Shown here piece by piece: positions 1 to 7,235 of a DNA stretch of 7,993 bases (positions are counted from its first letter, which is position 1; each line of letters opens with the position of its first letter). Below the pieces are notes generated by a model. That model had not been told where the DNA came from and did no database searches. It saw only the letters and a program-made list of their open reading frames with translations. Source of the DNA: Candidatus Agrococcus pullicola (lineage in GTDB: Bacteria; Actinomycetota; Actinomycetes; Actinomycetales; Microbacteriaceae); contig DXDC01000145.1 in NCBI GenBank assembly GCA_019115685.1, positions 1-7,993 of the forward strand, given 5' to 3'. The position numbers and the translations under genes were made by a program.

Positions 1-1310
1 TGATTGCCGAAGGCGACGAGGCTCCGAAGCAGATCGCCTCAGCGGACATCGTCGTCGCGTCTCCCGGGTTGCCTCCGCACCATCCGTGGCTTCGGCGCGC
101 GCGTGAACTCGGCCTTCCGGTGTGGGGAGACATCGAGCTCGCCTGGCGTGTTCGCGACAAGATTCGTGCCGCTGACTGGCTGGTTGTCACCGGTACCAAC
201 GGCAAGACCACGACCGTCCAGCTGACGGCCCACATGCTCTTGCAGGCGGGCTTCAAGGTCGCTCCAGTCGGCAACATCGGCACACCCGTGCTGGATGCCG
301 TGCGCGATCCGGCAGGGTTCGATGTACTCGTCGTCGAACTCTCGAGCTTCCAGCTGCACACGCTGGGCGACATCAGCCCGTACTCTGCGGCGGTTCTGAA
401 CATCGCCGACGATCACATCGACTGGCACGGTTCTGCGGCAGCGTATCGGGAGGCGAAAGCGAAGGTGTACCACTCGGTGCGCCACGCGGCGGTCTACAGT
501 CTCGATGACAGCGTTACGGAGCGCATGGTCGAGGAGGCGGACGTCATAGAGGGCGCACGCGCGATCGGTTTCGGAACCGGGGTGCCCGGGCCGAGCGATT
601 TCGGCATCGTCGACGATGTGCTCGTGGACCGAGCGTTCCTGGAAGAGCGGAGCACCAGCGCACTGGAGATAGGCACGCTGGACGATCTCGAGCGGGGAGG
701 GCTCCGCAGCGCACACATGGCCCGCAACGCGCTTGCGGCAGCCGCACTCGCTCGTTCGTACGGTGCTCCTGTCGAAGCGGTGCGCGATGCGTTGCGCAGC
801 TTTCGGCCCGATGCCCACCGCACGCAACGATTGGGCGTCATCGACGGCGTCCAGTACGTCGATGACTCGAAGGCGACGAACCCGCACGCGGCTGCAGGGT
901 CGTTGACGGCATTCGAGCACGTGGTCTGGATCGTGGGAGGACTGCTGAAGGGTGTCGACATCGAGCCGCTCGTGGAAAGAGTGGTCCCCAGGCTTCGCGC
1001 GGCGGTCGTCATCGGCGCTGACCGCAGCGCCGTCCTCGGCGCATTGCGACGACACGCGAGCCGGGTGCCCGTCGTGGAGGTCGACGAGGTGGACACTGAA
1101 CAGGTGATGCAGTGTGCTGTCGAGCGAGCCAGCGAGTTGGCAACAACCGGCGATACGGTGCTCCTCGCGCCCGCCGCCGCATCCATGGACCAGTTCCTGA
1201 GCTACGCGGATAGGGGAGACCGGTTCCAACGGGCAGTGCAGGCGAGGGCAGTGAAAGAAAGGGGCGGTGCCGATGAAGCAGGACACTCCGACCCCGCTGC
1301 AGGAAGCTGA
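1..1310 (+). CDS. murD: UDP-N-acetylmuramoyl-L-alanine--D-glutamate ligase MurD, 5' end missing
   Basis: MurD is the cytoplasmic ATP-dependent ligase that adds D-glutamate to UDP-MurNAc-L-Ala. The reading frame is open from the first base (first whole codon at 3), so the gene begins upstream; 435 residues are visible and about 50-70 N-terminal residues appear to be missing compared with a usual length near 450-500. Mur ligase hallmarks occur in order: the ATP P-loop TGTNGKTTT (189-215), GNIGTP (270-287), ELSSFQL, LNIADDHIDWHGS (central domain), DDSKATNPHAA (861-893, the MurD-specific C-domain signature), GGLLKGVD and LLAPAAASMDQF near the end. The stop is TGA 1308-1310. The last roughly 17 residues form a nonconserved tail whose DNA overlaps the start of ftsW by 38 nt, so the two genes are probably translationally coupled. 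The TTG at 69 is an internal codon, not the start. Identification is very secure. Confidence 0.97.
   Translation, partial: IAEGDEAPKQIASADIVVASPGLPPHHPWLRRARELGLPVWGDIELAWRVRDKIRAADWLVVTGTNGKTTTVQLTAHMLLQAGFKVAPVGNIGTPVLDAVRDPAGFDVLVVELSSFQLHTLGDISPYSAAVLNIADDHIDWHGSAAAYREAKAKVYHSVRHAAVYSLDDSVTERMVEEADVIEGARAIGFGTGVPGPSDFGIVDDVLVDRAFLEERSTSALEIGTLDDLERGGLRSAHMARNALAAAALARSYGAPVEAVRDALRSFRPDAHRTQRLGVIDGVQYVDDSKATNPHAAAGSLTAFEHVVWIVGGLLKGVDIEPLVERVVPRLRAAVVIGADRSAVLGALRRHASRVPVVEVDEVDTEQVMQCAVERASELATTGDTVLLAPAAASMDQFLSYADRGDRFQRAVQARAVKERGGADEAGHSDPAAGS
1258..1264 (+). promoter_or_regulatory. Ribosome binding site that decides the ftsW start
   Basis: The sequence AAAGGGG lies inside the end of murD. 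It is 8 nt from the ATG at 1273 but only 2 nt from the in-frame GTG at 1267. The spacing favours ATG 1273 as the ftsW start. Confidence 0.6.
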
Positions 1311-2535
1311 CGACAGTGGCTTCGCCGTCCGGGTCACCCAGTCGGCAAAGTCGGTAGCGGCAAAAGTTCTGCCGGTCTCCAGCGGAGCAACCGCGCTGCT
1401 GTTCGGCGTGGTCATGTTCCTCGTGACCTTCGGCATGGTCATGGTGTTCGCCGCTTCCAGCGTCGATTCGGTCCGGTCGGAGCAGAACATACTCAGCGTT
1501 GTGTTCCGTCAGGGGCTGTTCACATTCTTCGGCATTCCGCTCATGCTGATAGCGGCCCGCGTGAAGGAAGGCTTCTACCGCCGCGTCGCCGTCTGGGGCG
1601 TGTTGCTCGGTATAGCGCTGCAGTGCCTCGTATTCACGCCGCTCGGCGACGAATACGGAGGCAATCGCAACTGGATTCGATTCGGCGACTTCGTGTCGAT
1701 TCAACCCAGTGAGTTCGTCAAACTCGCGCTCGCAGTCTGGATCGGATTCGTGCTCTCGCGCAAGGGGGGAAGGGTGCGGGAGTTCATTCCTGCCTGGATT
1801 CCGGTAGCGCCGGTCGCGATTCTCGCGATCGGTCTTGTCATGCTCGGCAGAGACTTCGGCACGGTCGTGATCATGGTGGCGCTCGTGTTCGGCGCGATGT
1901 TCATCGCCGGTGTGAAGATCAGGCACTTGCTGGCGCCGTTGATCGTCGTGTCGGTCGTTGCGGTGCCTATCGTGCTCTCGAGCCCGAGCCGCGTGCGCCG
2001 CATCCAGCACTTCTTCGACGGTTGCACGGAGGCGGAGTACTACGCGGGATGCTGGCAGCAACTGCACGGGACTTGGGCGATGTCCGGAGGTGGCGTGCTC
2101 GGGGTGGGCCTCGGCAATTCTCGCGCGAAATGGAACTGGTTGCCGGAGGCGGACAGCGACTACATTTTCGCCATCATCGCGGAAGAGCTCGGGATGATCG
2201 GTGCGATTACCGTTTTGCTGCTCTACGCTGTCATGACCTACGCCTTCATACGCATCATTCGGGAGGCCCAGTCGCCGTTCACGAAGATTGTGACAGGTGC
2301 CGTTATGGTCTGGATCGTCGGCCAGGCGTTCGTGAACATCGCCGTCGTGCTCGGCCTCCTTCCTGTGCTCGGGGTACCCCTGCCGCTCGTCTCCGCCGGG
2401 GGTTCGCAAACGCTCGCGACGCTATTGGCGATCGGCGTCGTACTCGCCCTGGCTCGTTCCGATCGGCAGTCGAGCCAAGACGGCGAAGCCCCTGAAGACG
2501 TTAGGCTCGCAGTTCGAGCGGAAGGACGCGCGTGA
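1273..2535 (+). CDS. ftsW: Septal peptidoglycan glycosyltransferase FtsW (SEDS family)
   Basis: FtsW is the SEDS-family membrane glycosyltransferase that polymerises lipid II at the division septum together with a class B penicillin-binding protein. The product is 420 residues from ATG 1273 (a GTG at 1267 would add two). A polar N-terminus of about 35 residues is followed by many hydrophobic helices, as expected for the ten-pass SEDS fold. Family motifs are visible: GNRNWI (about 130-135), IQPSEFVKLAL (143-153), GRDFGT (192-197), GVGLGNS (277-283), LPEADSDYIFAIIAEELG (290-307) and PLPLVSAGGSQ (369-379). Asp296 matches the essential periplasmic-loop Asp of E. coli RodA (D262) and FtsW (D297). 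Cys251 and Cys260 lie in the large outer loop just before it. RodA is the main alternative, but the position between murD and murG identifies FtsW. It overlaps murD by 38 nt and murG by 4 nt (GTGA). Confidence 0.95.
   Translation: MKQDTPTPLQEADDSGFAVRVTQSAKSVAAKVLPVSSGATALLFGVVMFLVTFGMVMVFAASSVDSVRSEQNILSVVFRQGLFTFFGIPLMLIAARVKEGFYRRVAVWGVLLGIALQCLVFTPLGDEYGGNRNWIRFGDFVSIQPSEFVKLALAVWIGFVLSRKGGRVREFIPAWIPVAPVAILAIGLVMLGRDFGTVVIMVALVFGAMFIAGVKIRHLLAPLIVVSVVAVPIVLSSPSRVRRIQHFFDGCTEAEYYAGCWQQLHGTWAMSGGGVLGVGLGNSRAKWNWLPEADSDYIFAIIAEELGMIGAITVLLLYAVMTYAFIRIIREAQSPFTKIVTGAVMVWIVGQAFVNIAVVLGLLPVLGVPLPLVSAGGSQTLATLLAIGVVLALARSDRQSSQDGEAPEDVRLAVRAEGRA
2520..2526 (+). promoter_or_regulatory. Ribosome binding site for murG
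   Basis: GGAAGGA inside the end of ftsW stands 5 nt before the GTG start of murG at 2532. It supports that start, which overlaps the ftsW stop codon. Confidence 0.6.
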
Positions 2536-3605
2536 CGACTGTGCTATTCGCCGGTGGCGGAACCGCCGGCCACGTGAACCCACTGCTTGCGACCGCTGAC
2601 AGAATGCGGGAGCAGCGTGAAGACCTCGAGATTCTCGTGCTCGGGACTCGGGAGGGGCTGGAGGCCGACCTCGTGCCGGATCGCGGCTACGAGTTGCTCA
2701 CGATCGAGAAACTGCCATTTCCTCGCCGACCGAACGTGTACGCGCTCCGGTTTCCGCCACGGTGGATTCGTGCGGTGCGTCAAGTACGGCGCATCATGCG
2801 TGAGCGCGGTGTGGCAGCCGTCGTCGGCTTCGGGGGATACGCGTCCGCACCCGCCTACCGTGCCGCGAAGCTCGAGGGCGTTCCCATCATCATCCACGAA
2901 GCGAACGCGATACCCGGCATGGCGAACAAGCTCGGGGCCCGGTGGGCTGCAGTCGTAGGGGTCTCGTACCGCACGACCCCGATGACCGGTAGCGAGTTCG
3001 TCGGCATGCCACTCCGCCGCGAGATAACGGATCTCGACCGCGCAGCGCTGCGTGCGCGTGCTCGCGCAGCACTGGGATTGGATGCCGATCGCCCCGTCCT
3101 GCTCGTGACGGGAGGATCACAGGGAGCTCGCAGCGTCAACCGCGCGATTGTTGCGGCCGCGGACGATATCGTCGCTGCAGGATGGCAGATTCTCCACCTC
3201 TCGGGTGGGCGGCAGACCGACTTCGAACCTGCCCGGTCGGAGCGCTACGTCGCGATCGAGTATCTTCGCGACATGCACCTGGCCCTGGCGGCCGCCGATT
3301 TCGTCGTCTGCCGAGCCGGATCCCTGACCGTTGCGGAACTGGGGGCGGTCGGGTTACCGGCGGTCTACGTTCCGTTGCCCTACGGTAACGGTGAACAGAG
3401 AAGGAACGCACAGGATCAGTTGGATGCGGGAGGTGCTGTGATCGTGAAGGACGAACGATTCACACCCGAATGGATACGCAGCGAACTCGTTCCGCTGTTG
3501 CGCGACGACGAGGAAGTGCGGCACATGGCGGAGCGGAGCGCGGCCGCGGGAGTGCGAGACGGAGCGGACCGTATGGCGGCCCTCGTGGAGCGGGTGATCG
3601 CATGA
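2532..3605 (+). CDS. murG: UDP-N-acetylglucosamine--lipid I N-acetylglucosaminyltransferase MurG
   Basis: MurG transfers GlcNAc from UDP-GlcNAc to lipid I, making lipid II on the inner face of the membrane. The 357-residue product has normal family length and a two-domain GT-B layout (glycosyltransferase family 28). The N-terminal lipid-I-binding domain shows the glycine loop [10 protein letters not shown] (8-17) and GFGGYASAP (99-107). [12 protein letters not shown] (122-133) is the form of the HEQN motif I associate with actinobacteria. The UDP-GlcNAc-binding domain shows [12 protein letters not shown] (192-203), the block [11 protein letters not shown] (260-270) with Glu269 in the position expected to hold the UDP ribose, and [12 protein letters not shown] (283-294). 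The GTG start gives the correct first beta strand (TTVLFAGGG). GTGA overlaps the end of ftsW and ATGA overlaps the start of murC, so the three genes are probably translationally coupled. Confidence 0.97.
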   Translation: MTTVLFAGGGTAGHVNPLLATADRMREQREDLEILVLGTREGLEADLVPDRGYELLTIEKLPFPRRPNVYALRFPPRWIRAVRQVRRIMRERGVAAVVGFGGYASAPAYRAAKLEGVPIIIHEANAIPGMANKLGARWAAVVGVSYRTTPMTGSEFVGMPLRREITDLDRAALRARARAALGLDADRPVLLVTGGSQGARSVNRAIVAAADDIVAAGWQILHLSGGRQTDFEPARSERYVAIEYLRDMHLALAAADFVVCRAGSLTVAELGAVGLPAVYVPLPYGNGEQRRNAQDQLDAGGAVIVKDERFTPEWIRSELVPLLRDDEEVRHMAERSAAAGVRDGADRMAALVERVIA

Positions 3606-5020
3606 TCAAGCCAGACCTGACCACACCCATTCCCGATGAGATCGCACGCGTGCACTTCATCGGCATCGGCGGCAGTGGAATGTCCGGAATCGCTCGCATG
3701 ATGCTCTCCAGCGGGATGGCGGTGACGGGCTCGGACCGGGCCGAATCCGATACTCTCCATGAACTGCGTGGGCAAGGCGCTGAGATATGGGTAGGACATG
3801 ACGGAGCGAAGCTGCCCGACGTTGATGCCGTTGTCGTCACGAGCGCCCTGTGGCCGGATAATCCGGAACTCGTTGCAGCGCTGAACAGGGGCATCCCCGT
3901 TCTGCACCGTTCCCAGGCGCTGCATCTGCTCGCTCGCGGACACCGCCTCGTCGCGGTTGCCGGCGCGCATGGAAAAACCACTTCGACCGGGATGCTGGCG
4001 TCAGCACTGCACGCGCTCGACGCGGGGGCCGGCTTTGTGAACGGGGGTGTCGTCTCCGGCCTGGGCACCTCCTCCGCGCACGGAGATGGCGAGCTCTTCG
4101 TTCTCGAAGCGGATGAGTCGGACGGCTCGTTCCTCATCTACGACGTGGCTGTTGCGTTGATAACCAACGTCGATACCGATCACCTGGATCACTATGGATC
4201 GGAAGCGGCCTTCGATCGAGCGTTCGCCCGTTTCGCTGACGACGCCGGGGAAACCGTCGTGATCTCGAGCGATGACGAGGGCGCAGGCAGAGTGCGTGCT
4301 TTGATGCGCCACGAGCGCGTCGTGACGTTCGGTCGCGCTGACGACGCCGACGTGAAACTGGTGGACGTGTCTTTGGAACCCGAGGTGACGTTCGCGCTCG
4401 AGTATCGCGGCCGACGCTTCCCGGGGAGTGTCGGAGTCGTGGGCGAGCACAATGCGCTGAACGCGGCCGGGGTATTCGCGGTGCTCGTGAGTCTGGGGTT
4501 CGAGCCGCGCGCGGCCCTCGACGCCATCTCGACGTTTACCGGTACGGGACGTCGTTTCGAATCCCACGGCAGCGTTCGTGGCGTCGCCGTGTACGACGAC
4601 TACGCTCACCATCCCGCTGAGGTCGAGGTGGCGCTGAAGGGGGCCAGAACTGCAACGGACGGGCGTATCATCGCCGTGCATCAACCCCACCTGTTCTCAC
4701 GAACCCGTGACATGGCCGACCGCTTCGCGGAGGTCTACGAGGAGCTTGCCGATCACACCGTGATTCTCGACGTGTACGGTGCTCGTGAAGATCCGATACC
4801 GGGAGTGACGGGAGCGCTCGTTGCGGATGCATTTGAGGATCCCTCGAAGCGGGACTTCATCGCGGACTGGCAAGCAGCGTCCGAGCGTGTCGCCGAGCTC
4901 GCTCGAGAAGGTGATCTCGTCATGACCCTCTCGTGCGGCAATGTGAATCTGATCATCCCGCAGCTCAAGGACGCGCTGGCTGCGACGGATGCCGACTCTG
5001 AGTCGCGGGAGAACGAGTAG
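3602..5020 (+). CDS. murC: UDP-N-acetylmuramate--L-alanine ligase MurC
   Basis: MurC is the cytoplasmic ATP-dependent ligase that joins L-alanine to UDP-MurNAc, the first stem-peptide step. From ATG 3602 it is 472 residues, the usual length. Motifs in order: Rossmann-type UDP-binding loop [13 protein letters not shown] (19-31), P-loop AGAHGKTT (120-127), [10 protein letters not shown] (169-178), [13 protein letters not shown] (188-200), [10 protein letters not shown] (281-290), GTGRRFE (314-320), [10 protein letters not shown] (331-340) and HQPHLFSRT (360-368). This combination separates MurC from MurD, MurE and MurF. The frame stays open upstream to 3470, but the extra 44 residues lie in the end of murG, read as arginine-rich shadow sequence and are absent from the family. 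ATG 3602 overlaps the murG stop (ATGA), with GGAG at 3587-3590. Odd point: the C-terminal motif usually GAGD reads SCGN (444-447). The stop TAG abuts the ftsQ start directly. Confidence 0.97.
   Translation: MIKPDLTTPIPDEIARVHFIGIGGSGMSGIARMMLSSGMAVTGSDRAESDTLHELRGQGAEIWVGHDGAKLPDVDAVVVTSALWPDNPELVAALNRGIPVLHRSQALHLLARGHRLVAVAGAHGKTTSTGMLASALHALDAGAGFVNGGVVSGLGTSSAHGDGELFVLEADESDGSFLIYDVAVALITNVDTDHLDHYGSEAAFDRAFARFADDAGETVVISSDDEGAGRVRALMRHERVVTFGRADDADVKLVDVSLEPEVTFALEYRGRRFPGSVGVVGEHNALNAAGVFAVLVSLGFEPRAALDAISTFTGTGRRFESHGSVRGVAVYDDYAHHPAEVEVALKGARTATDGRIIAVHQPHLFSRTRDMADRFAEVYEELADHTVILDVYGAREDPIPGVTGALVADAFEDPSKRDFIADWQAASERVAELAREGDLVMTLSCGNVNLIIPQLKDALAATDADSESRENE
5007..5012 (+). promoter_or_regulatory. 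Ribosome binding site for ftsQ
   Basis: GGGAGA inside the end of murC lies 8 nt before the GTG at 5021. It supports a GTG start for ftsQ immediately after the murC stop. Confidence 0.5.
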
Positions 5021-5875
5021 GTGCGCAGGCCCCAGTACCGGACCCCGGCCCGCTCTGTCACGGAGCGCGTCGATAGGGAACTGCGCGACCGCAGTCGTGA
5101 GGAAATGGAGCGCGAGGCACAGCTCGCTCGTGAAGAACAGCGAGAGCTGCGGCGCGTTGCGAAAGAGCGCAGACGAGCGGAGCGGAGCGACCTTCGTCGG
5201 TTCACGGCGGCGAGGCGAAAACGACTGCGCAACTGGCTGGTGGGCTTCGGCGTCGTTGCTGTCAGCATCGGGGTGCTCGTTGCACTCGTGACAACCCCCG
5301 TGATGTCCGTTCGTGAGATCCGCGTCGAAGGAGCCGACCGGGTGTCTGCGGACGAGATTCGCGAGGCACTCCAGGATCAGTTCGGCACACCCATCGCGCT
5401 GGTCAGCGAGGAAGAGGTCGGAGAGCGGTTGAGCGGATTCGCTGCGCTCGAATCCTACGCCGTGGATTTGGCGCCGCCCTCGGCAATAGTGATTCGGGTC
5501 CATGAGCGCGTACCCGTTGCACTCACGGAGGACGGTGAGCTCGTGGACGCCGCCGGAATCAACCTGGGTGAGCCACGTGATGGTGAAGGGGATCTTCCCA
5601 CGGTCGTCGACGTCACAATTGGAGGCGATACGTTCGCGTCCGTGTCCCGTGTGCTCGTCAACCTGTCACCGGAGATGCTGGCGCGCGTTGAAACCGTCAC
5701 GGCAGAGTCTCCGCAATCGATCAGCATGACGATCGACTCGGGGGAGACGGTGATTTGGGGCGGCCCGGAGCAGTCGACATTGAAATCCGACACGGTGCAG
5801 GTGCTGCTTGCCAGTGACGCCGTCAACGGCCGGACTATCGATGTTTCCGCACCGGAACATCCCGTTGTTCGCTGA
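5021..5875 (+). CDS. ftsQ: Cell division protein FtsQ/DivIB
   Basis: FtsQ is a bitopic membrane protein of the divisome that binds FtsB/FtsL-type partners (DivIC and FtsL in Gram-positives). It is 284 residues from GTG 5021. Residues 1-70 are a strongly charged cytoplasmic tail, rich in Arg and Glu and probably one long helix. Residues about 72-90 (WLVGFGVVAVSIGVLVALV) form a single membrane segment. Residues about 95-162 (VMSVREIRVEGADRVSADEI to RVHERVPVAL) match the POTRA domain, including the typical V-x-x-I-x-V-x-G-x-x-x-x-S-x-x-x-I pattern and the ending R-V-x-E-R-x-P-V-A. The remaining residues form the beta domain of the FtsQ family. Overall similarity is low, as is normal for FtsQ, so the call rests on POTRA pattern, topology and position between murC and ftsZ. 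It abuts murC with no gap and ends the densely overlapping block. Confidence 0.93.
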   Translation: MRRPQYRTPARSVTERVDRELRDRSREEMEREAQLAREEQRELRRVAKERRRAERSDLRRFTAARRKRLRNWLVGFGVVAVSIGVLVALVTTPVMSVREIRVEGADRVSADEIREALQDQFGTPIALVSEEEVGERLSGFAALESYAVDLAPPSAIVIRVHERVPVALTEDGELVDAAGINLGEPRDGEGDLPTVVDVTIGGDTFASVSRVLVNLSPEMLARVETVTAESPQSISMTIDSGETVIWGGPEQSTLKSDTVQVLLASDAVNGRTIDVSAPEHPVVR

Positions 5876-5896
5876 ATCCGACCACGATTTCTGTGA

Positions 5897-5930
5897 GCGA
5901 CACTTTTCTTGCCCCCGTGGTGGCGACACT
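5897..5930 (+). promoter_or_regulatory. Pair of GCGACACT boxes, possible WhiA-type binding sites
   Basis: The octamer GCGACACT occurs exactly at 5897-5904 and again at 5923-5930, 26 bp apart start to start, on the same strand and upstream of the candidate ftsZ promoter. GACAC is the core motif reported for the sporulation and division regulator WhiA of Streptomyces, which controls ftsZ together with WhiB. A third GACAC lies at 6039-6043. The second box sits in a weak palindrome (ACAC at 5926-5929, GTGT at 5936-5939). Binding is inferred only from motif and location; a 5-mer core is common in the rest of the window too. Confidence 0.4.
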
Positions 5931-5977
5931 CCGGCGTGTTGTCCGCTTCGGGGGGTCACCGGGCCGTAGCGTCGATC

Positions 5978-6007
5978 GTGACAAACAACCGTGAGGGAAA
6001 CTCTAAC
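5978..6007 (+). promoter_or_regulatory. Candidate ftsZ promoter
   Basis: GTGACA at 5978-5983 (5 of 6 to the -35 consensus) and TCTAAC at 6002-6007 (4 of 6 to the -10 consensus) are separated by 18 bp. Transcription would start near 6014, giving a leader of about 50 nt before the ftsZ GTG. The stretch 5981-6030 is about 40 % G+C, clearly lower than its surroundings, which fits a promoter. Dedicated ftsZ promoters between ftsQ and ftsZ are known in Streptomyces. A TTGAAA at 6021-6026 was considered as another -35, but its -10 is poor. Confidence 0.45.
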
Positions 6008-6022
6008 CTTAAACCAAAGGTT
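6005..6022. repeat. Inverted repeat AACCTT-N6-AAGGTT over the candidate ftsZ -10 region
   Basis: AACCTT (6005-6010) and AAGGTT (6017-6022) form a perfect 6-bp inverted repeat with a 6-nt centre. It overlaps the proposed -10 hexamer and start site, which is the position expected of an operator. As RNA it would be only a weak A/U-rich hairpin and has no following U-run, so a terminator is unlikely. What binds it, if anything, is unknown. Confidence 0.4.
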
Positions 6023-6050
6023 GAAACTTCTCGCGAACGACACGCATATC

Positions 6051-6056
6051 GAGGGG
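6051..6056 (+). promoter_or_regulatory. Ribosome binding site that decides the ftsZ start
   Basis: GAGGGG stands 6 nt before GTG 6063. The in-frame GTG at 5991 has no such sequence upstream, so 6063 is the preferred start. Confidence 0.7.
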
Positions 6057-6062
6057 TCGGAA

Positions 6063-7235
6063 GTGACATCGAACCAGAATTACCTCGCCGTCATCAAGGT
6101 GGTCGGCGTCGGCGGCGGCGGAGTGAACGCCGTCAACCGCATGATTGAGATCGGTCTGCGTGGCGTCGAGTTCATTGCGGTGAACACCGACGCGCAGGCG
6201 TTGACACTGAGTGACGCCGACGTCAAGCTCGATGTTGGCCGTGAGCTCACGAAGGGCCTCGGTGCCGGAGCAGACCCGGAAATCGGTAGGCGAGCAGCCG
6301 AGGATCACCAGGAGGAGATCGAACAGGCGCTCTCCGGCGCCGACATGGTCTTCGTGACGGCCGGCGAGGGCGGCGGTACCGGAACCGGCGGCGCTCCCGT
6401 CGTTGCACGCATAGCGAAGAGCCTGGGAGCATTGACGGTCGGTGTTGTCACGAAGCCCTTCTCGTTCGAGGGGCGTCGTCGCCAGGCACAGGCGGAGTCC
6501 GGCGTGGAAGCGCTCAAGAACGAAGTGGACACGCTCATCGTCGTTCCCAATGATCGCCTGCTGGAGATCAGCGACATGGGTCTTTCTATGGTGGAGGCCT
6601 TCGAGACCGCTGACCAGGTCCTGCTTGCCGGTGTTCAGGGCATCACCGATCTCATTACGACACCGGGTCTCATCAACGTCGACTTCGCGGACGTGAAGTC
6701 CGTTATGCAGGGCGCGGGAAGTGCGCTCATGGGCATCGGTTCGTCACGCGGTGCCGATCGCGCGATCAAGGCCGCCGAACTCGCGATCGCCAGCCCATTG
6801 CTGGAAGCGAAGATCGATGGCGCGCACGGTGTTCTGCTCTCGATTCAGGCCGGCTCCAACATCGGCATTATGGAGATCCAGGAAGCCGCCAGCCTAGTGC
6901 AGGAGGCCGTGCACCCCGAAGCGAACATCATCTTCGGAACCGTCATCGACGATACGCTCGGCGACGAGGTGCGTGTCACCGTCATCGCCGCGGGCTTCGA
7001 CGGGGGAGGCCCGCACGCGAAGGAGGACTCGGATCACCGGGAGTTCGACACTGCGCACAACGCGATGCTCGGATCACGGGCAGAGGGTGAGCAGAGCGAG
7101 CCGGACGTGGACGAGCGCCGCCCGGTTCCCGTGCCGCCACAGACGGTGCCCGAGCATCTGACCGGGCCGGTGCAGCCGCTCGATGCCTCCGCGGACGAGG
7201 ATGAAGACGAGTTCCTGCCCGACTTCCTGAAGTGA
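6063..7235 (+). CDS. ftsZ: Cell division GTPase FtsZ
   Basis: FtsZ is the tubulin-like GTPase that polymerises into the cytokinetic ring and recruits the divisome. The product is 390 residues from GTG 6063. The GTPase domain begins after the leader MTSNQNYLA and contains the nucleotide-binding loop [15 protein letters not shown] (13-27), the tubulin signature GGGTGTGG (103-110), NDRLLEI (163-169), and the T7 synergy loop NVDFAD with Asn205, Asp207 and Asp210 needed for hydrolysis in the neighbouring subunit. The conserved domain ends near residue 315. A variable, proline- and acid-rich linker (about 316-378) leads to a C-terminal peptide [10 protein letters not shown], the probable docking site for SepF and other partners. 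The frame is open back to GTG 5991, but that 24-residue extension lacks a ribosome binding site and is foreign to the family. The gene has its own upstream control region and overlaps yggS. Confidence 0.98.
   Translation: MTSNQNYLAVIKVVGVGGGGVNAVNRMIEIGLRGVEFIAVNTDAQALTLSDADVKLDVGRELTKGLGAGADPEIGRRAAEDHQEEIEQALSGADMVFVTAGEGGGTGTGGAPVVARIAKSLGALTVGVVTKPFSFEGRRRQAQAESGVEALKNEVDTLIVVPNDRLLEISDMGLSMVEAFETADQVLLAGVQGITDLITTPGLINVDFADVKSVMQGAGSALMGIGSSRGADRAIKAAELAIASPLLEAKIDGAHGVLLSIQAGSNIGIMEIQEAASLVQEAVHPEANIIFGTVIDDTLGDEVRVTVIAAGFDGGGPHAKEDSDHREFDTAHNAMLGSRAEGEQSEPDVDERRPVPVPPQTVPEHLTGPVQPLDASADEDEDEFLPDFLK

Noticed and set aside
39..1490. Open frame of 483 codons on the - strand opposite murD and the start of ftsW
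   Set aside because: It is a shadow frame opposite a certain gene in high-G+C DNA. The product is rich in Arg, His and Asp, has no family motif, and no ribosome binding site or operon context supports it.
1009..2409. Open frame of 466 codons on the - strand opposite ftsW
   Set aside because: It is antisense to a membrane protein gene; the complement of hydrophobic codons gives a charged, low-complexity protein rich in His, Arg, Asp and Glu. This is a composition artefact.
3470..3601. N-terminal extension of MurC by 44 residues
   Set aside because: It lies wholly within the murG coding end, is arginine-rich and unlike MurC. ATG 3602 gives a normal MurC and a typical ATGA overlap.
5876..5945. 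Rho-independent terminator after ftsQ
   Set aside because: The only stems are about 4 bp and the TTTTCTT at 5904-5910 has no G+C-rich hairpin before it.
6021..6049. Second promoter TTGAAA-N17-GCATAT before ftsZ
   Set aside because: The -10 matches poorly (2 of 6) and transcription would begin at or inside the ftsZ ribosome binding site.
5991..6062. N-terminal extension of FtsZ by 24 residues from GTG 5991
   Set aside because: No ribosome binding site precedes GTG 5991, the residues do not resemble FtsZ, and the stretch contains the candidate promoter and inverted repeat. GTG 6063 has GAGGGG at good spacing.
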